The notes under the pieces are model-generated. The model did not search any database and was not told the origin of the DNA. It saw only the letters and a list, made by a program, of their open reading frames with translations. Of a stretch of DNA of 64,000 nt, positions 1-7,670 are shown one piece after another. The stretch is taken from contig NZ_JHYA01000012.1 in assembly GCF_000621545.1 (NCBI RefSeq), forward strand, positions 1-64,000. The letters run 5' to 3'. Within the stretch, counting starts at the first letter, position 1. Each line of letters starts with the position of its first letter. The position numbers and the translations under genes are program-made. The stretch is from Anaerovibrio lipolyticus LB2005. GTDB taxonomy: Bacteria > Bacillota > Negativicutes > Selenomonadales > Selenomonadaceae.

Positions 1-175
1 GTATTAGCATTCCTTTCGAAATGTTGTCCCCATCTGAAGGGCAGGTTGCCTACGCGTTACTCACCCGTTTGCCACTAGGCTAGGAAGAGCAAGCTCCTCT
101 TCACCCCGTTCGACTTGCATGTGTTAAGCACGCCGCCAGCGTTCGTCCTGAGCCAGGATCAAACTCTCCAAAAAA
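1..175 (-). rRNA. rrs: 16S ribosomal RNA, 5' end (partial)
   Basis: The reverse strand begins with the universal 16S 5' sequence (AGAGTTTGATCCTGGCTCAG, then the conserved GGACGAACGCTGGCGGC block). Only the first ~175 nt are present; the gene runs off the left edge of the window. The mature 5' end is placed by analogy about 8 nt before AGAGTTTG. A consensus promoter and a boxA-like leader lie upstream at 394-422 and 336-350. Confidence 0.97.
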
Positions 176-301
176 ATATTTTGAAGAACCTGAATGGCTC
201 TTAAAGTTTCTAGAATTACCTTTTAATAAAGGAATTTCATAGTTTTGCACAAACTATTATGTATGTTTACTGTTTATAAAAACAGTACCATCATCTGGCT
301 T

Positions 302-321
302 GAATCATGTGTGCATGATTC
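302..321 (-). other. Hairpin in the 16S leader
   Basis: A perfect 8-bp inverted repeat (GAATCATG/CATGATTC, 4-nt loop) lies in the transcribed leader between the rrn promoter and the 16S gene. A boxA-like antitermination motif, TTCTTTGAAAACT on the minus strand (336-350), lies just upstream. The layout is typical of firmicute rRNA leaders; the hairpin may belong to the pre-16S processing stem (inference). Confidence 0.55.
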
Positions 322-393
322 TTGTTGCATTGTTTAGTTTTCAAAGAACACTTCGCTTTCTCAGAAGCATTTGCTTCATGAGTCAGCTTACTT

Positions 394-422
394 AGTATAT
401 CTTTTATAATCTCTCTTGTCAA
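394..422 (-). promoter_or_regulatory. rRNA operon promoter
   Basis: The minus strand carries TTGACA (417-422), a 17-bp spacer and TATACT (394-399), a near-perfect housekeeping sigma promoter. It drives the 16S gene. A 6-bp palindrome (GAAGCA/TGCTTC, 364-377) lies just downstream of the predicted start site. No strong terminator is seen between tRNA-Tyr and this promoter, so the tRNA operon may also read through into rrn. Confidence 0.9.
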
Positions 423-473
423 GCACTTTTTTAAAACATTTTATAAAAGTCTTGAAGTTGATTAAAAAGAAAA

Positions 474-558
474 TGGTGGGCAGGGATGGATTCGAACCAT
501 CGTAGCCTACGGCGACGGATTTACAGTCCGTTCCCTTTAACCACTCGGGCACCTACCC
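474..558 (-). tRNA. tRNA-Tyr (GTA)
   Basis: An 85-nt class II tRNA with encoded CCA. The anticodon loop reads CTGTAAA (GTA) and a long variable arm follows, as expected for bacterial tRNA-Tyr. The acceptor stem GGGTAGG pairs with CCTGCCC. It is the last gene of a tRNA cluster leading to the rRNA operon. Confidence 0.95.
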
Positions 559-566
559 AAATAATA

Positions 567-644
567 TGGTGACCCAGGAGGGACTCGAACCCCCGACCCC
601 TTGATTCGTAGTCAAGTACTCTAATCCAGCTGAGCTACTGAGTC
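567..644 (-). tRNA. tRNA-Arg (ACG)
   Basis: Cloverleaf with acceptor GACTCAG/CTGGGTC, anticodon loop CTACGAA (ACG, wobble A normally deaminated to inosine by TadA), T loop TTCGAGT and encoded CCA. An identical gene lies at 34179-34256 under its own promoter. Confidence 0.95.
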
Positions 645-675
645 ATGTTAAAAGGTTTGTTGCTAATCAGTGAAA

Positions 676-752
676 TGGTGGGCCCACCAGGACTTGAACC
701 TGGGACCGACCGGTTATGAGCCGGTTGCTCTAACCAACTGAGCTATAGGCCC
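676..752 (-). tRNA. tRNA with CAT anticodon (Met or Ile2)
   Basis: 77-nt cloverleaf with acceptor GGGCCTA/TGGGCCC, anticodon loop CTCATAA and encoded CCA. The CAT anticodon fits elongator tRNA-Met or tRNA-Ile2, in which TilS converts C34 to lysidine. The 5' acceptor pairs normally, so it is not an initiator. The sequence alone does not settle Met versus Ile2. Confidence 0.9.
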
Positions 753-809
753 TTTATTTACTGATAGAAAATCTCGCACTGATAAACAATGCGAGAATCG
801 CAAACTTTA

Positions 810-885
810 TGGAGCGGAAAACGAGACTCGAACTCGCGACCCCCACCTTGGCAAGGTGATGCTCTACCAACTGAGCTATTTCCGC
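810..885 (-). tRNA. tRNA-Gly (GCC), copy 2 of a tandem pair
   Basis: 76-nt cloverleaf with acceptor GCGGAAA/TTTCCGC, anticodon loop TTGCCAA (GCC) and encoded CCA. It matches the gene at 892-967 base for base, separated by only 6 bp, which points to a recent tandem duplication or strong homogenisation. Confidence 0.96.
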
Positions 886-891
886 ATGATA

Positions 892-967
892 TGGAGCGGA
901 AAACGAGACTCGAACTCGCGACCCCCACCTTGGCAAGGTGATGCTCTACCAACTGAGCTATTTCCGC
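892..967 (-). tRNA. tRNA-Gly (GCC), copy 1 of a tandem pair
   Basis: First gene of the five-tRNA transcript Gly-Gly-CAT-Arg-Tyr. It is identical to the copy at 810-885. The promoter at 1026-1054 and a leader hairpin (981-1019) lie immediately upstream. Confidence 0.96.
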
Positions 968-980
968 ATTTTTATTTGAC

Positions 981-1019
981 TGTCAGCAGCCTCTCGCGCT
1001 AGCGTTTCGCTGACTGACA
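981..1019 (-). other. Leader hairpin of the tRNA operon
   Basis: An imperfect stem (TGTCAG-T-CAGC paired with GCTGCTGACA) starts almost exactly at the transcription start predicted from the promoter at 1026-1054. It may protect the 5' end or mark a processing site for the tRNA precursor (inference). Confidence 0.5.
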
Positions 1020-1025
1020 AAACAT

Positions 1026-1054
1026 ATTCTACTGTTTTGGGACATACTTGTCAA
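1026..1054 (-). promoter_or_regulatory. Promoter of the tRNA-Gly-Gly-CAT-Arg-Tyr operon
   Basis: Minus strand: TTGACA (1049-1054), 17-bp spacer, TAGAAT (1026-1031). It lies 59 bp upstream of the first tRNA-Gly. Confidence 0.88.
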
Positions 1055-1081
1055 CTCTTTTTTTGAAAAAGTTTATTTTTC

Positions 1082-1114
1082 TTGAAAACAAAGGCTCCCG
1101 ACTTGGCGGGAGCC
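1082..1114 (-). terminator. Terminator of tRNA-Thr
   Basis: A GC-rich perfect 8-bp stem (GGCTCCCG/CGGGAGCC, 1091-1114) 11 bp after tRNA-Thr, followed on the minus strand by TTTGTTTTC. Confidence 0.8.
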
Positions 1115-1125
1115 ATCAAAATCAA

Positions 1126-1201
1126 TGGTGCTGACAGCCAGGATCGAACTGGCGACCTTCGGGTTACGAATCCGATGCACTACCAACTGTGCTATGTCAG
1201 C
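1126..1201 (-). tRNA. tRNA-Thr (CGT)
   Basis: 76-nt cloverleaf with acceptor GCTGACA/TGTCAGC, anticodon loop TTCGTAA (CGT) and encoded CCA. The last pair of the anticodon stem (31-39) is an A/C mismatch. It has its own promoter (1213-1241) and terminator. Confidence 0.93.
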
Positions 1202-1212
1202 GATACTATGTA

Positions 1213-1241
1213 ATTATACTCCATGGTCATTGTTGTTTCAA
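1213..1241 (-). promoter_or_regulatory. Promoter of tRNA-Thr
   Basis: Minus strand: TTGAAA (1236-1241), 17-bp spacer, TATAAT (1213-1218). It fits between the stop codon of the upstream gene (1250) and the tRNA. Confidence 0.85.
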
Positions 1242-1249
1242 TCTCTTTA

Positions 1250-2722
1250 TCAGAATTTTTCCAATCTCTTTTTAGTCTGCTCGTTTACCTCAGAGCTTTT
1301 TAGCTTCATCAAGGTATTTTCCATATTCTTTGTGAGCTGGAAATCAGACTTTCTCCACTTATCCACAGTATTCAGAGCAATATTTCTGGTTCCGATCACC
1401 GGGGAATAAAGGCCAGCACAAATGAGCTTTTCGCCCTTGCCTGGCACCGCCTGTAACCCCTGGATAACATAAGAAAGAATGCCATAATCAGCAAATTTCT
1501 CATCATTTCCCATTTCATTCTCAGGACCGGAGGCCATATCCTCCAAAGGAAGTTCATCCTCAAAAAGCTCAATTATCTCATCAACATACTGTTTTTCAGG
1601 CAACAGCAGATCAATCATATCATACTTAGTCTGCCATTCATGGCGCAGAGTATCCATTGCGCGAGCAGCATAATCAAGGCCAAGAGCCTTACCAAGATAG
1701 AAGCCGTCACCACCATCCATGGATGTCTCAACGCAATCAATACACTCCTTGGAATCAAGGATAGAGTTGGCACTCTTTAAAAGATTGGCTTTTTCTGCCA
1801 GATCACTTTTTTCCAGGAAATCCCGAATATCAAAAATATTGCTGTAATCTTCTAAATCCTCTGCAAATTTATCAGCCAATTTTAAATATGCACCTAAAAG
1901 CTCATTAGCCTTCTTGTATTTGTTTAAACCCGGAACTGGATTATCCTCCAAGGAAGCGCCAATCAGTTCACCAGCCAGCTGAAAATCTTCCTTGGCAGCA
2001 TTATTTGCCTCCAATTTGTCCAAGAGCCCACCTCTCTTAATGGCTACAATGGCAGAATACTCCGGCATAATTTCATTTCTCCAGCCCTCCTGCAATAACC
2101 ACTGGGCCATATCATCATTTTCCGGTTTCAGCATACTTACAGCATGAATACGCCCCCAGCCCTTAAGACGCTTCGCCACAGAATAAATCAAGGCATTGCC
2201 ATCCTTAAAGGAGCTTAACAAAAACAGGCAGAACAATGTCAGTTCTTCGGAGGCTGCCAATACTAGCAGAATATCCTTCAGCGCCTGAGTTTCTTCACGA
2301 TCCAAAAGCTCCAGAATAGTAATGGCAAACTTTACGGATTCCACATCCTCGCTCTGTACCAAAAGAGTCATACAAAAGCGTCCCAATGCCTCCGGAGATA
2401 GCTTTTCCGGGTGATCAAACACCCAATCCTGAAGAGCATCCATTACTGGCAGCATCACACCACCATTCTGGAAATGAGTAATAAGTGCATTGGCCGAATC
2501 CTTAAACCGCTCCTGGGAAGCCATTTCCAGCACCAGAGTCAGCGCACTGATATCTGGATTCTTGGTAGGTCCCATATGATAACGCACTGTTCCATCTATG
2601 GCACCATCTGCAAAACGAAGCCCCTGCTCTGGCATCTGACGCAATACAAAATCTTCAGGCAATGTGCCATCAGGCAGCAGCGCTTCCTTAATTCTGTTGT
2701 AAATTGATAAATTCTCTGACAT
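1250..2722 (-). CDS. Unrecognised helical protein (490 aa)
   Basis: A long intact reading frame with normal codon use, but I do not recognise the family. The protein is acidic and cytosolic-looking, with no signal peptide or membrane segment. Much of it consists of alternating amphipathic helices (for example around residues 50-200), suggesting a HEAT-like repeat fold (inference). The start was set at ATG 2722 because AAGGGG lies 8 bp upstream; an ATG eight codons earlier would place this ribosome-binding site inside the gene. Its stop lies 38 bp after the permease start region on the same strand order, so it could be cotranscribed or independent. Confidence 0.75.
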   Translation of the reverse strand: MSENLSIYNRIKEALLPDGTLPEDFVLRQMPEQGLRFADGAIDGTVRYHMGPTKNPDISALTLVLEMASQERFKDSANALITHFQNGGVMLPVMDALQDWVFDHPEKLSPEALGRFCMTLLVQSEDVESVKFAITILELLDREETQALKDILLVLAASEELTLFCLFLLSSFKDGNALIYSVAKRLKGWGRIHAVSMLKPENDDMAQWLLQEGWRNEIMPEYSAIVAIKRGGLLDKLEANNAAKEDFQLAGELIGASLEDNPVPGLNKYKKANELLGAYLKLADKFAEDLEDYSNIFDIRDFLEKSDLAEKANLLKSANSILDSKECIDCVETSMDGGDGFYLGKALGLDYAARAMDTLRHEWQTKYDMIDLLLPEKQYVDEIIELFEDELPLEDMASGPENEMGNDEKFADYGILSYVIQGLQAVPGKGEKLICAGLYSPVIGTRNIALNTVDKWRKSDFQLTKNMENTLMKLKSSEVNEQTKKRLEKF

Positions 2723-2759
2723 CGTATATTCCCCTTGTATACCCATAATATGATTTTAA

Positions 2760-4118
2760 TTATTCCACATTACTCTTGTTATCACGGCTCATCTTAAAGC
2801 GATATCCTGCATAAAGAATACACAGCCAGATAGGAAGGGCAATAACTGCCATCCTCATATCCGGAATCTGTGTCATCATTACGATTAAGCCTACCAAAAA
2901 GGCAAGGCTCACATAATTGGTCAACGGATAAAGAATGGATTTGAATTTGGAATGAACACCATTTTCCTCGCAATACTTTCTGAATTTCATGTGAGTCAAA
3001 GTAATGCATACCCAGTTAATTACTGCAGAAATAACCACCACTGCAAAAAGATACATGAAAATCTGGCTTGGGAAAAGGTAATTCATAACTACAATAATCA
3101 AAGTAATACATGATGATACCAAGGTCCCCACTATTGGCACACCACGGGAAGACAGCTTCATAAACACCTTAGGTGCGTCTCCCTTTTCTGCCAAGCCATA
3201 AAGCATACGGGCATTACTGTAAATAGCAGAATTATAAACTGAAACCGCCGCTGACAATACTACAAAATTCAAAATATGAGCCGCTGCAGGAATCCCCACA
3301 TTGTCAAAAATCTGTACAAACGGTGATGATTCCATACCCACCTGATTCCAAGGCCAGAGGCACATCAGCACAAACATGGTGCCCACATAGAATATCAATA
3401 TTCTCCAGATAACCTGATTAATTGCCTTTGGAATGGAGCGGTCAGGATCCTCCGCCTCACCGGCTGTAATCCCCAAAAGCTCAATTCCACCATAGGAAAA
3501 CATAACCACGACACAGGCCATGGCCAACCCCCAAATGCCATTTGGCATGAAGCCACCATAGTTCCACAAATTACTAATATTGGCAGGATATCCTAATGGA
3601 TTGGTAATAATTAAATATGCTCCCAAAAAAATCATACTGAGAATAGCTACTACTTTTACAAGTGCCATCCAAAATTCAGTTTCGCCGTAAGCACTTACAT
3701 TGACCAGATTAATTGCAGTAATAACAATAAGACAAATAAGTGCCGATAACCACTGGGGCACATCTGGCCACCAGTAATTCACATATATACCAACGGCAGT
3801 AATCTCTGCCATACTTACCATGATATAGCAATACCAATAATTCCATCCTGCCAAAAATCCAGGAAAGCCACCCCAGTATTTAGTGGCATAATAGCTGAAG
3901 GAACCTGCCACTGGCTCATGCACTGACATTTCTCCCAGCATTCGCATAATGAAATAAATAACTATGCCACTAACCAGATATGCCAGCATTACTGACGGTC
4001 CAGTCAGGGCAATAGTTGAGGCTGAACCGTAAAAAAGCCCTGTACCGATAGCACTCCCCAGTGCCATCATTTGCAGGTGCCGGTTCTTCAAACCTCGTTT
4101 AAGATTCTTGCTTTCCAT
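2760..4118 (-). CDS. Amino-acid permease, AAT/APC family
   Basis: A 452-aa cytoplasmic-membrane transporter with about 12 hydrophobic segments. It starts with the family hallmarks RGLKNRHLQMMALGSAIGTG and TGPSVMLAYL, as in the proline, GABA, aromatic and lysine permeases of the AAT subfamily, which import amino acids by proton symport. The substrate cannot be assigned; ProY-like proteins are the closest from memory. The start at 4118 has AGGAG 8 bp upstream; the first ATG of the frame (4157) lacks one. The upstream region (4162-4276) contains a DnaA-box cluster, one box of which overlaps the expected -10 region behind a TTGACA at 4247-4252. Confidence 0.88.
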   Translation of the reverse strand: MESKNLKRGLKNRHLQMMALGSAIGTGLFYGSASTIALTGPSVMLAYLVSGIVIYFIMRMLGEMSVHEPVAGSFSYYATKYWGGFPGFLAGWNYWYCYIMVSMAEITAVGIYVNYWWPDVPQWLSALICLIVITAINLVNVSAYGETEFWMALVKVVAILSMIFLGAYLIITNPLGYPANISNLWNYGGFMPNGIWGLAMACVVVMFSYGGIELLGITAGEAEDPDRSIPKAINQVIWRILIFYVGTMFVLMCLWPWNQVGMESSPFVQIFDNVGIPAAAHILNFVVLSAAVSVYNSAIYSNARMLYGLAEKGDAPKVFMKLSSRGVPIVGTLVSSCITLIIVVMNYLFPSQIFMYLFAVVVISAVINWVCITLTHMKFRKYCEENGVHSKFKSILYPLTNYVSLAFLVGLIVMMTQIPDMRMAVIALPIWLCILYAGYRFKMSRDNKSNVE

Positions 4119-4161
4119 AAACCCAACTCCTAATATTGAACATTTTTCCATAGCCATTTTC

Positions 4162-4276
4162 CTGTGGATATTGTTAATAACTTATTCACAAGATAACCTA
4201 TTTTGTGAATAACTCAGTGGATAACCCTATATTACAGCTATGTTTTTGTCAACTTTTCACTTTTTTCTGTGGATAA
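4162..4276. promoter_or_regulatory. DnaA-box cluster in a divergent intergenic region
   Basis: Five 9-mers match or nearly match the DnaA box TTATNCACA. They are TTATCCACA (4268-4276, minus, perfect), TTATTCACA (4182-4190, plus), TTATTCACA (4204-4212, minus), TTATCCACT (4216-4224, minus) and ATATCCACA (4162-4170, minus). Two of them form a perfect 10-bp inverted repeat (TTATTCACAA/TTGTGAATAA, 11-bp spacer). The surroundings are AT-rich. Possible roles are DnaA titration or DnaA control of the permease promoter. Confidence 0.7.
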
Positions 4277-4384
4277 ATATGTGACAAATGACAATCAGTA
4301 TTATAACATATTTTCAGATTGGAAATAAATAACCTCTTGCTGTATACATCATCATGTGATTTAATTACCTCAGAGGTGACTATC

Positions 4385-4762
4385 ATGGAGGAAAATAACA
4401 ATCAGCAGCTTATCGATATGGCCCATGGCATGCAGGAAGATATAAAAATGAAAATGCTGGAAATGATTCAGCAGGCCGCCAGTCCCTATGACATACTTTA
4501 TGAGGTAGCCAACTTTCTGGAGGATGTTTCTGCCGAAAGGGGCTATGCACAGCATATCATCGACAACATTCACACCGTTTACGGCATTGCCCTTAAGGAG
4601 AAGAAACCTCTGGAGGACGAAATAAAGGATATCGAGGACAGAGCGGATCGCATCCGCAAATCCCTTGAAAGTGGTAAATTCTCCGAAGAGGAAAATGCCA
4701 GAATGGACTTTGCCATTAAGGCACACCAACGAAAAGTTGAACAGTTAAAGGCATTGCTTTAA
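4385..4762 (+). CDS. Small coiled-coil protein of unknown function (125 aa)
   Basis: A charged, Gln/Glu/Lys-rich protein with predicted coiled-coil in its second half (about residues 60-125, heptad-like leucines, KAHQRKVEQLKALL ending). It has no signal peptide or membrane span. The start was chosen at 4385 because GAGGTG precedes it by 7 bp; the longer frame from 4319 has no ribosome-binding site. It is transcribed divergently from the permease across the DnaA-box region and ends at a strong bidirectional terminator. I do not recognise the family. Confidence 0.75.
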   Translation: MEENNNQQLIDMAHGMQEDIKMKMLEMIQQAASPYDILYEVANFLEDVSAERGYAQHIIDNIHTVYGIALKEKKPLEDEIKDIEDRADRIRKSLESGKFSEEENARMDFAIKAHQRKVEQLKALL

Positions 4763-4774
4763 CTTATTAAGCAT

Positions 4775-4807
4775 AAAAAACAGGGACTGTTATGGCCCCT
4801 GTTTTTT
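4775..4807. terminator. Bidirectional terminator
   Basis: An 11-bp perfect stem (AAAAAACAGGG/CCCTGTTTTTT) with an 11-nt loop, A-run on one side and T-run on the other. It lies between convergent genes (plus gene ending 4762, EAL gene ending 4814). Confidence 0.9.
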
Positions 4808-4813
4808 TATACT

Positions 4814-6505
4814 TTAAATAAGCTTTTCAAATTCTTCCACTGTAATCGGCTGAGAGAAAAAGTACCCCTGCACCCAATTGCATCCTATTGATTTAAGGAA
4901 ATTCGCCTGATCCCTTGTTTCAACCCCTTCTGCAATGGTATGGATATTTAAGCTACGGGCCATCTGCACCATAGCACTGAGAATATTGCCACCCCTGCCT
5001 GTCTGGTCCGTACTCCTTAGAAATTCCATATCCAGCTTCAGTATATCAATATGTATATCCTTCAGCATATTCAGTGACGAATATCCACTGCCAAAGTCAT
5101 CCATAAGAATCAGGAATCCCTCACTTTGGAGTTTTTCCGTAACCCCCATAATCATTCTCGGATCATCGGTATATGCTGACTCTGTTATTTCCAGCTCCAA
5201 TAAATACTTAGGGATTTTATACTTCGCGGTAAGTCCTACCAACACATTTACTAGCTCCGGATCATATAAATCTATGCGGGAAACATTTACAGATACAGGC
5301 TTTACATTTTTCCCTTCATCAATCCATCTTCTAAGACACTTACAGGTTTCTTCCCAAATAAAACGGTCCACAGCGTAAACAGAACCATTCTTTTCCAAAA
5401 CCGGGATAAAGGACGATGGCAATACGCAGGAACCATCTGCCTTAATCCAGCGCACTAAAGCCTCAGAGCCCATAATCTGCTCAGTTTCCAAATCATACTT
5501 AGGCTGAAGGAACAGCTTAAACCCTCCATGTTCCAGAGCCGCATCAAATTCATTGACTATTTTCTGTTCCAACAGCATTTGGTCACGCATCTTGTTATCA
5601 TAAACAAAATAAGGGGTTACATGATTGCCCTTTGCCTGATTTAGGGCCATATTAGCACGTTCTATCATTGTCTTTACAGGAATGCTCTTGTCATCCACAT
5701 GATAAAGTCCAAAGGTCAGCACAGTATGGTGAGAGATTTCAAAGCTGTTAGCCACAATCTGCATGGTATAGATGAGCCGCTCTGCTTCCCCTTCTACTGC
5801 CTCAAAGCACATCACAAAATTATCCGCATATAGTCTGGCAGAAAGACACAGCTCCAAATCAATACTTTTTAAAAATCCCGCAATATAATTAAGCAGCTTA
5901 TCCCCCTGCTGCTCACCAAATACCTCATTAATTACCTTAAAGCGTTCAATATTTATACGGAGAATATCAAATGACTTATCCGGATAATCTGTCATCATGT
6001 CTGCTGCCCGACTGCAAAAGGCCTCACGATTCAAAAGCCCCGTGGCGCCATCATAGGATGCCAAAAAATCCAAATCACTCACGGCTCTCTCAGTTAATAC
6101 CTTGTATGTCCTCTCCCTATCATAATCCATAGCCATATTGATGCCATTAATTATAAAACCATCAGGCACCATCCGATACATGGTAGTAACATTTAAAAGC
6201 AGCAGCTTTCGTTGCTGGAGGCTGGTCATAATAACATGTGACTCTATTGAAAGCTGCCCTTCCCTGACAAACTGGCGGCTGCGAATCTTACTGATATTAC
6301 ATGGAGCAAGACGCTCATACTCTCCCTGAAGAAAGCGCTTTACCTCCCAGCTGCCACGAGAGTAATAATGTCCAGAAGGGCTAAAGCCGATAACATTTTC
6401 ATCCAATACGTCCGCTATGGCATCAACAACGCCTTCAGTAAAAAGCCGCTTTATTAATTTTTCTGTCGCTTTTTGAAGATTATCTATCTCTACTCTTAAC
6501 GCCAT
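4814..6505 (-). CDS. Cyclic-di-GMP phosphodiesterase with degenerate GGDEF and intact EAL domain
   Basis: 563 aa, three regions. Residues ~1-135 resemble an NTF2/SnoaL-like sensor domain. Residues ~150-305 are a GGDEF domain whose signature has decayed to YADNF, so diguanylate cyclase activity is unlikely. Residues ~315-563 are an EAL domain with all metal and catalytic residues visible: SEALVRW, VSVNVSR, ELEITES, MDDFGSGYSSL, ILKLD, IAEGVET and QGY. It should hydrolyse c-di-GMP to pGpG in the cytosol, the GGDEF part perhaps acting as a GTP sensor. The ATG at 6505 is preceded by GGGG at 7 bp; a GTG nine codons earlier is the alternative. The promoter is at 6552-6580. Confidence 0.9.
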   Translation of the reverse strand: MALRVEIDNLQKATEKLIKRLFTEGVVDAIADVLDENVIGFSPSGHYYSRGSWEVKRFLQGEYERLAPCNISKIRSRQFVREGQLSIESHVIMTSLQQRKLLLLNVTTMYRMVPDGFIINGINMAMDYDRERTYKVLTERAVSDLDFLASYDGATGLLNREAFCSRAADMMTDYPDKSFDILRINIERFKVINEVFGEQQGDKLLNYIAGFLKSIDLELCLSARLYADNFVMCFEAVEGEAERLIYTMQIVANSFEISHHTVLTFGLYHVDDKSIPVKTMIERANMALNQAKGNHVTPYFVYDNKMRDQMLLEQKIVNEFDAALEHGGFKLFLQPKYDLETEQIMGSEALVRWIKADGSCVLPSSFIPVLEKNGSVYAVDRFIWEETCKCLRRWIDEGKNVKPVSVNVSRIDLYDPELVNVLVGLTAKYKIPKYLLELEITESAYTDDPRMIMGVTEKLQSEGFLILMDDFGSGYSSLNMLKDIHIDILKLDMEFLRSTDQTGRGGNILSAMVQMARSLNIHTIAEGVETRDQANFLKSIGCNWVQGYFFSQPITVEEFEKLI

Positions 6506-6551
6506 ATAGAAACCCCATTTATATAAACGCACAATTCAATCAATAATCTAT

Positions 6552-6580
6552 ATTTTAAAACAAATAAAACTTTTTATCAA
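6552..6580 (-). promoter_or_regulatory. Promoter of the EAL-domain gene
   Basis: Minus strand: TTGATA (6575-6580), 17-bp spacer, TAAAAT (6552-6557), 47 bp upstream of the start codon. Confidence 0.65.
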
Positions 6581-6630
6581 TATTGTATTCTTACAAAGAA
6601 TTATTACGAAAATCAACTGTTTACACAAAT

Positions 6631-6683
6631 AGAAAGCGGGGAATAGTAAAAGCCGTTGTTACCCTTACTAATCCCCGCTTTCT
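6631..6683 (-). terminator. Long hairpin after the 3D-domain gene
   Basis: An inverted repeat of about 18 bp (core GAAAGCGGGGA/TCCCCGCTTTC) with a 14-nt loop, 31 bp downstream of the stop at 6715. The downstream tail on the minus strand is only weakly T-rich (CTATTTG), so it may act as a terminator or an mRNA-stabilising stem. Confidence 0.6.
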
Positions 6684-6714
6684 ATTGCCTCCATTCAGGA
6701 AACAATCTCCGGTT

Positions 6715-7482
6715 TTAGTTCAATATGTACACCTCTACTACACCACGGCCAAAATTTATCGCCTCACGGTAAGTATTCATGCACAAGTCTATTCTATTGC
6801 CTCGGATAGCTCCGCCAGTATCTGCGGCTACTGCCATTCCATAACCTGGAATAAACACGCGACTTCCCAGCGGTATCACATTTGGATCAACAGCGATAAC
6901 TCCATGCTGTGCAACCATGCCAGTAGCAGTTATACCGCTGCCGCCACCGTCACTTGGAATATATGCTGTAGCTTCCATCTTCATATGACTCTTATAAGTC
7001 ATGGACCCCTGTGGGGTATTTACTACATTTACCGGAACAACTGGTACATCAGTTACCTTGATGTGCATACCAGCTACAACGTCTGTATCTCCGGCCTTAT
7101 CAATCTTATATCTGTTACCTACATAACCAAGCTCTATCATAATGTCATCCACAGTGGCATTGGCAGTAATCAATTCTTTCTGCTCGCCCTTGTATTCGAC
7201 AACAACTGGTACAGCTCTTCTGATGTGGATGACCTCGTCACCATTTTCATCAGCAGTTACTTTGTATATATCCTTTTCATTTCTGGTAACACCAGCCTGA
7301 GTAAGGATATTATCCACAACGTGATATGGAGTGCTCAGTTCAATACGCTGACCATCCACTGAAATTGTTACATGTCTGTGAGACACAAAACCTGTTACCA
7401 TTGTCATCACAGCCAGTAAGCCAATGCAAATCAGGAACCGGATATCCCGGATACATCGGACATGGAACTTATCATAATTCAT
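6715..7482 (-). CDS. Secreted 3D-domain (YabE/Rpf-like) cell-wall protein
   Basis: 255 aa. A single N-terminal hydrophobic segment (residues ~15-33) anchors or exports it. Two DUF348 ubiquitin-like repeats follow (~36-140). The C-terminal 3D domain (~170-255) has its three aspartates visible in VDPNVIP, AADTGG and RIDLC. Such proteins, like B. subtilis YabE, are MltA-fold enzymes thought to cleave peptidoglycan. It follows tatD in the order seen in Bacillus (metS-yabD-yabE). It has its own consensus promoter at 7518-7546, and the start is fixed by GGGAGG 7 bp upstream. Confidence 0.88.
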   Translation of the reverse strand: MNYDKFHVRCIRDIRFLICIGLLAVMTMVTGFVSHRHVTISVDGQRIELSTPYHVVDNILTQAGVTRNEKDIYKVTADENGDEVIHIRRAVPVVVEYKGEQKELITANATVDDIMIELGYVGNRYKIDKAGDTDVVAGMHIKVTDVPVVPVNVVNTPQGSMTYKSHMKMEATAYIPSDGGGSGITATGMVAQHGVIAVDPNVIPLGSRVFIPGYGMAVAADTGGAIRGNRIDLCMNTYREAINFGRGVVEVYILN

Positions 7483-7517
7483 TAAATTCCTCCCTTTGTT
7501 TTAAAAACATGTTTGTA

Positions 7518-7546
7518 AGTATATCAGCAAAAAATAGCCTTGTCAA
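7518..7546 (-). promoter_or_regulatory. Promoter of the 3D-domain gene
   Basis: Minus strand: TTGACA (7541-7546), 17-bp spacer, TATACT (7518-7523), 35 bp before the start codon. A near-perfect housekeeping promoter. Confidence 0.85.
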
Positions 7547-7610
7547 ATTTTTAAAAATCACAATCACCACTTTTGGGGTAATATTATACTCCAAATATGA
7601 AAAAAATATG

Positions 7611-7637
7611 AAAAAACGGCTGTAAAATGACAGCCGT
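7611..7637 (-). terminator. Terminator of tatD
   Basis: A perfect 8-bp stem ACGGCTGT/ACAGCCGT (7616-7637) followed on the minus strand by TTTTT, 34 bp after the tatD stop. Confidence 0.9.
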
Positions 7638-7670
7638 CTCCCACATTAGTATATTTTTGCCCTTTTAGAC

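Noticed and set aside
758-952. Short open frames across the tandem tRNA-Gly genes
   Set aside because: They are translations of tRNA sequence, a well-known source of spurious proteins.
4182-4212. Inverted repeat TTATTCACAA/TTGTGAATAA as a CRP/FNR-type operator
   Set aside because: The half-sites are in the opposite orientation to TGTGA-N6-TCACA, so DnaA boxes explain it better.
4162-4276. Interpretation of the DnaA-box cluster as the replication origin itself
   Set aside because: No dnaA, dnaN, rpmH or mnmG gene is adjacent and no clear AT-rich unwinding repeats were seen; it is kept only as a box cluster.
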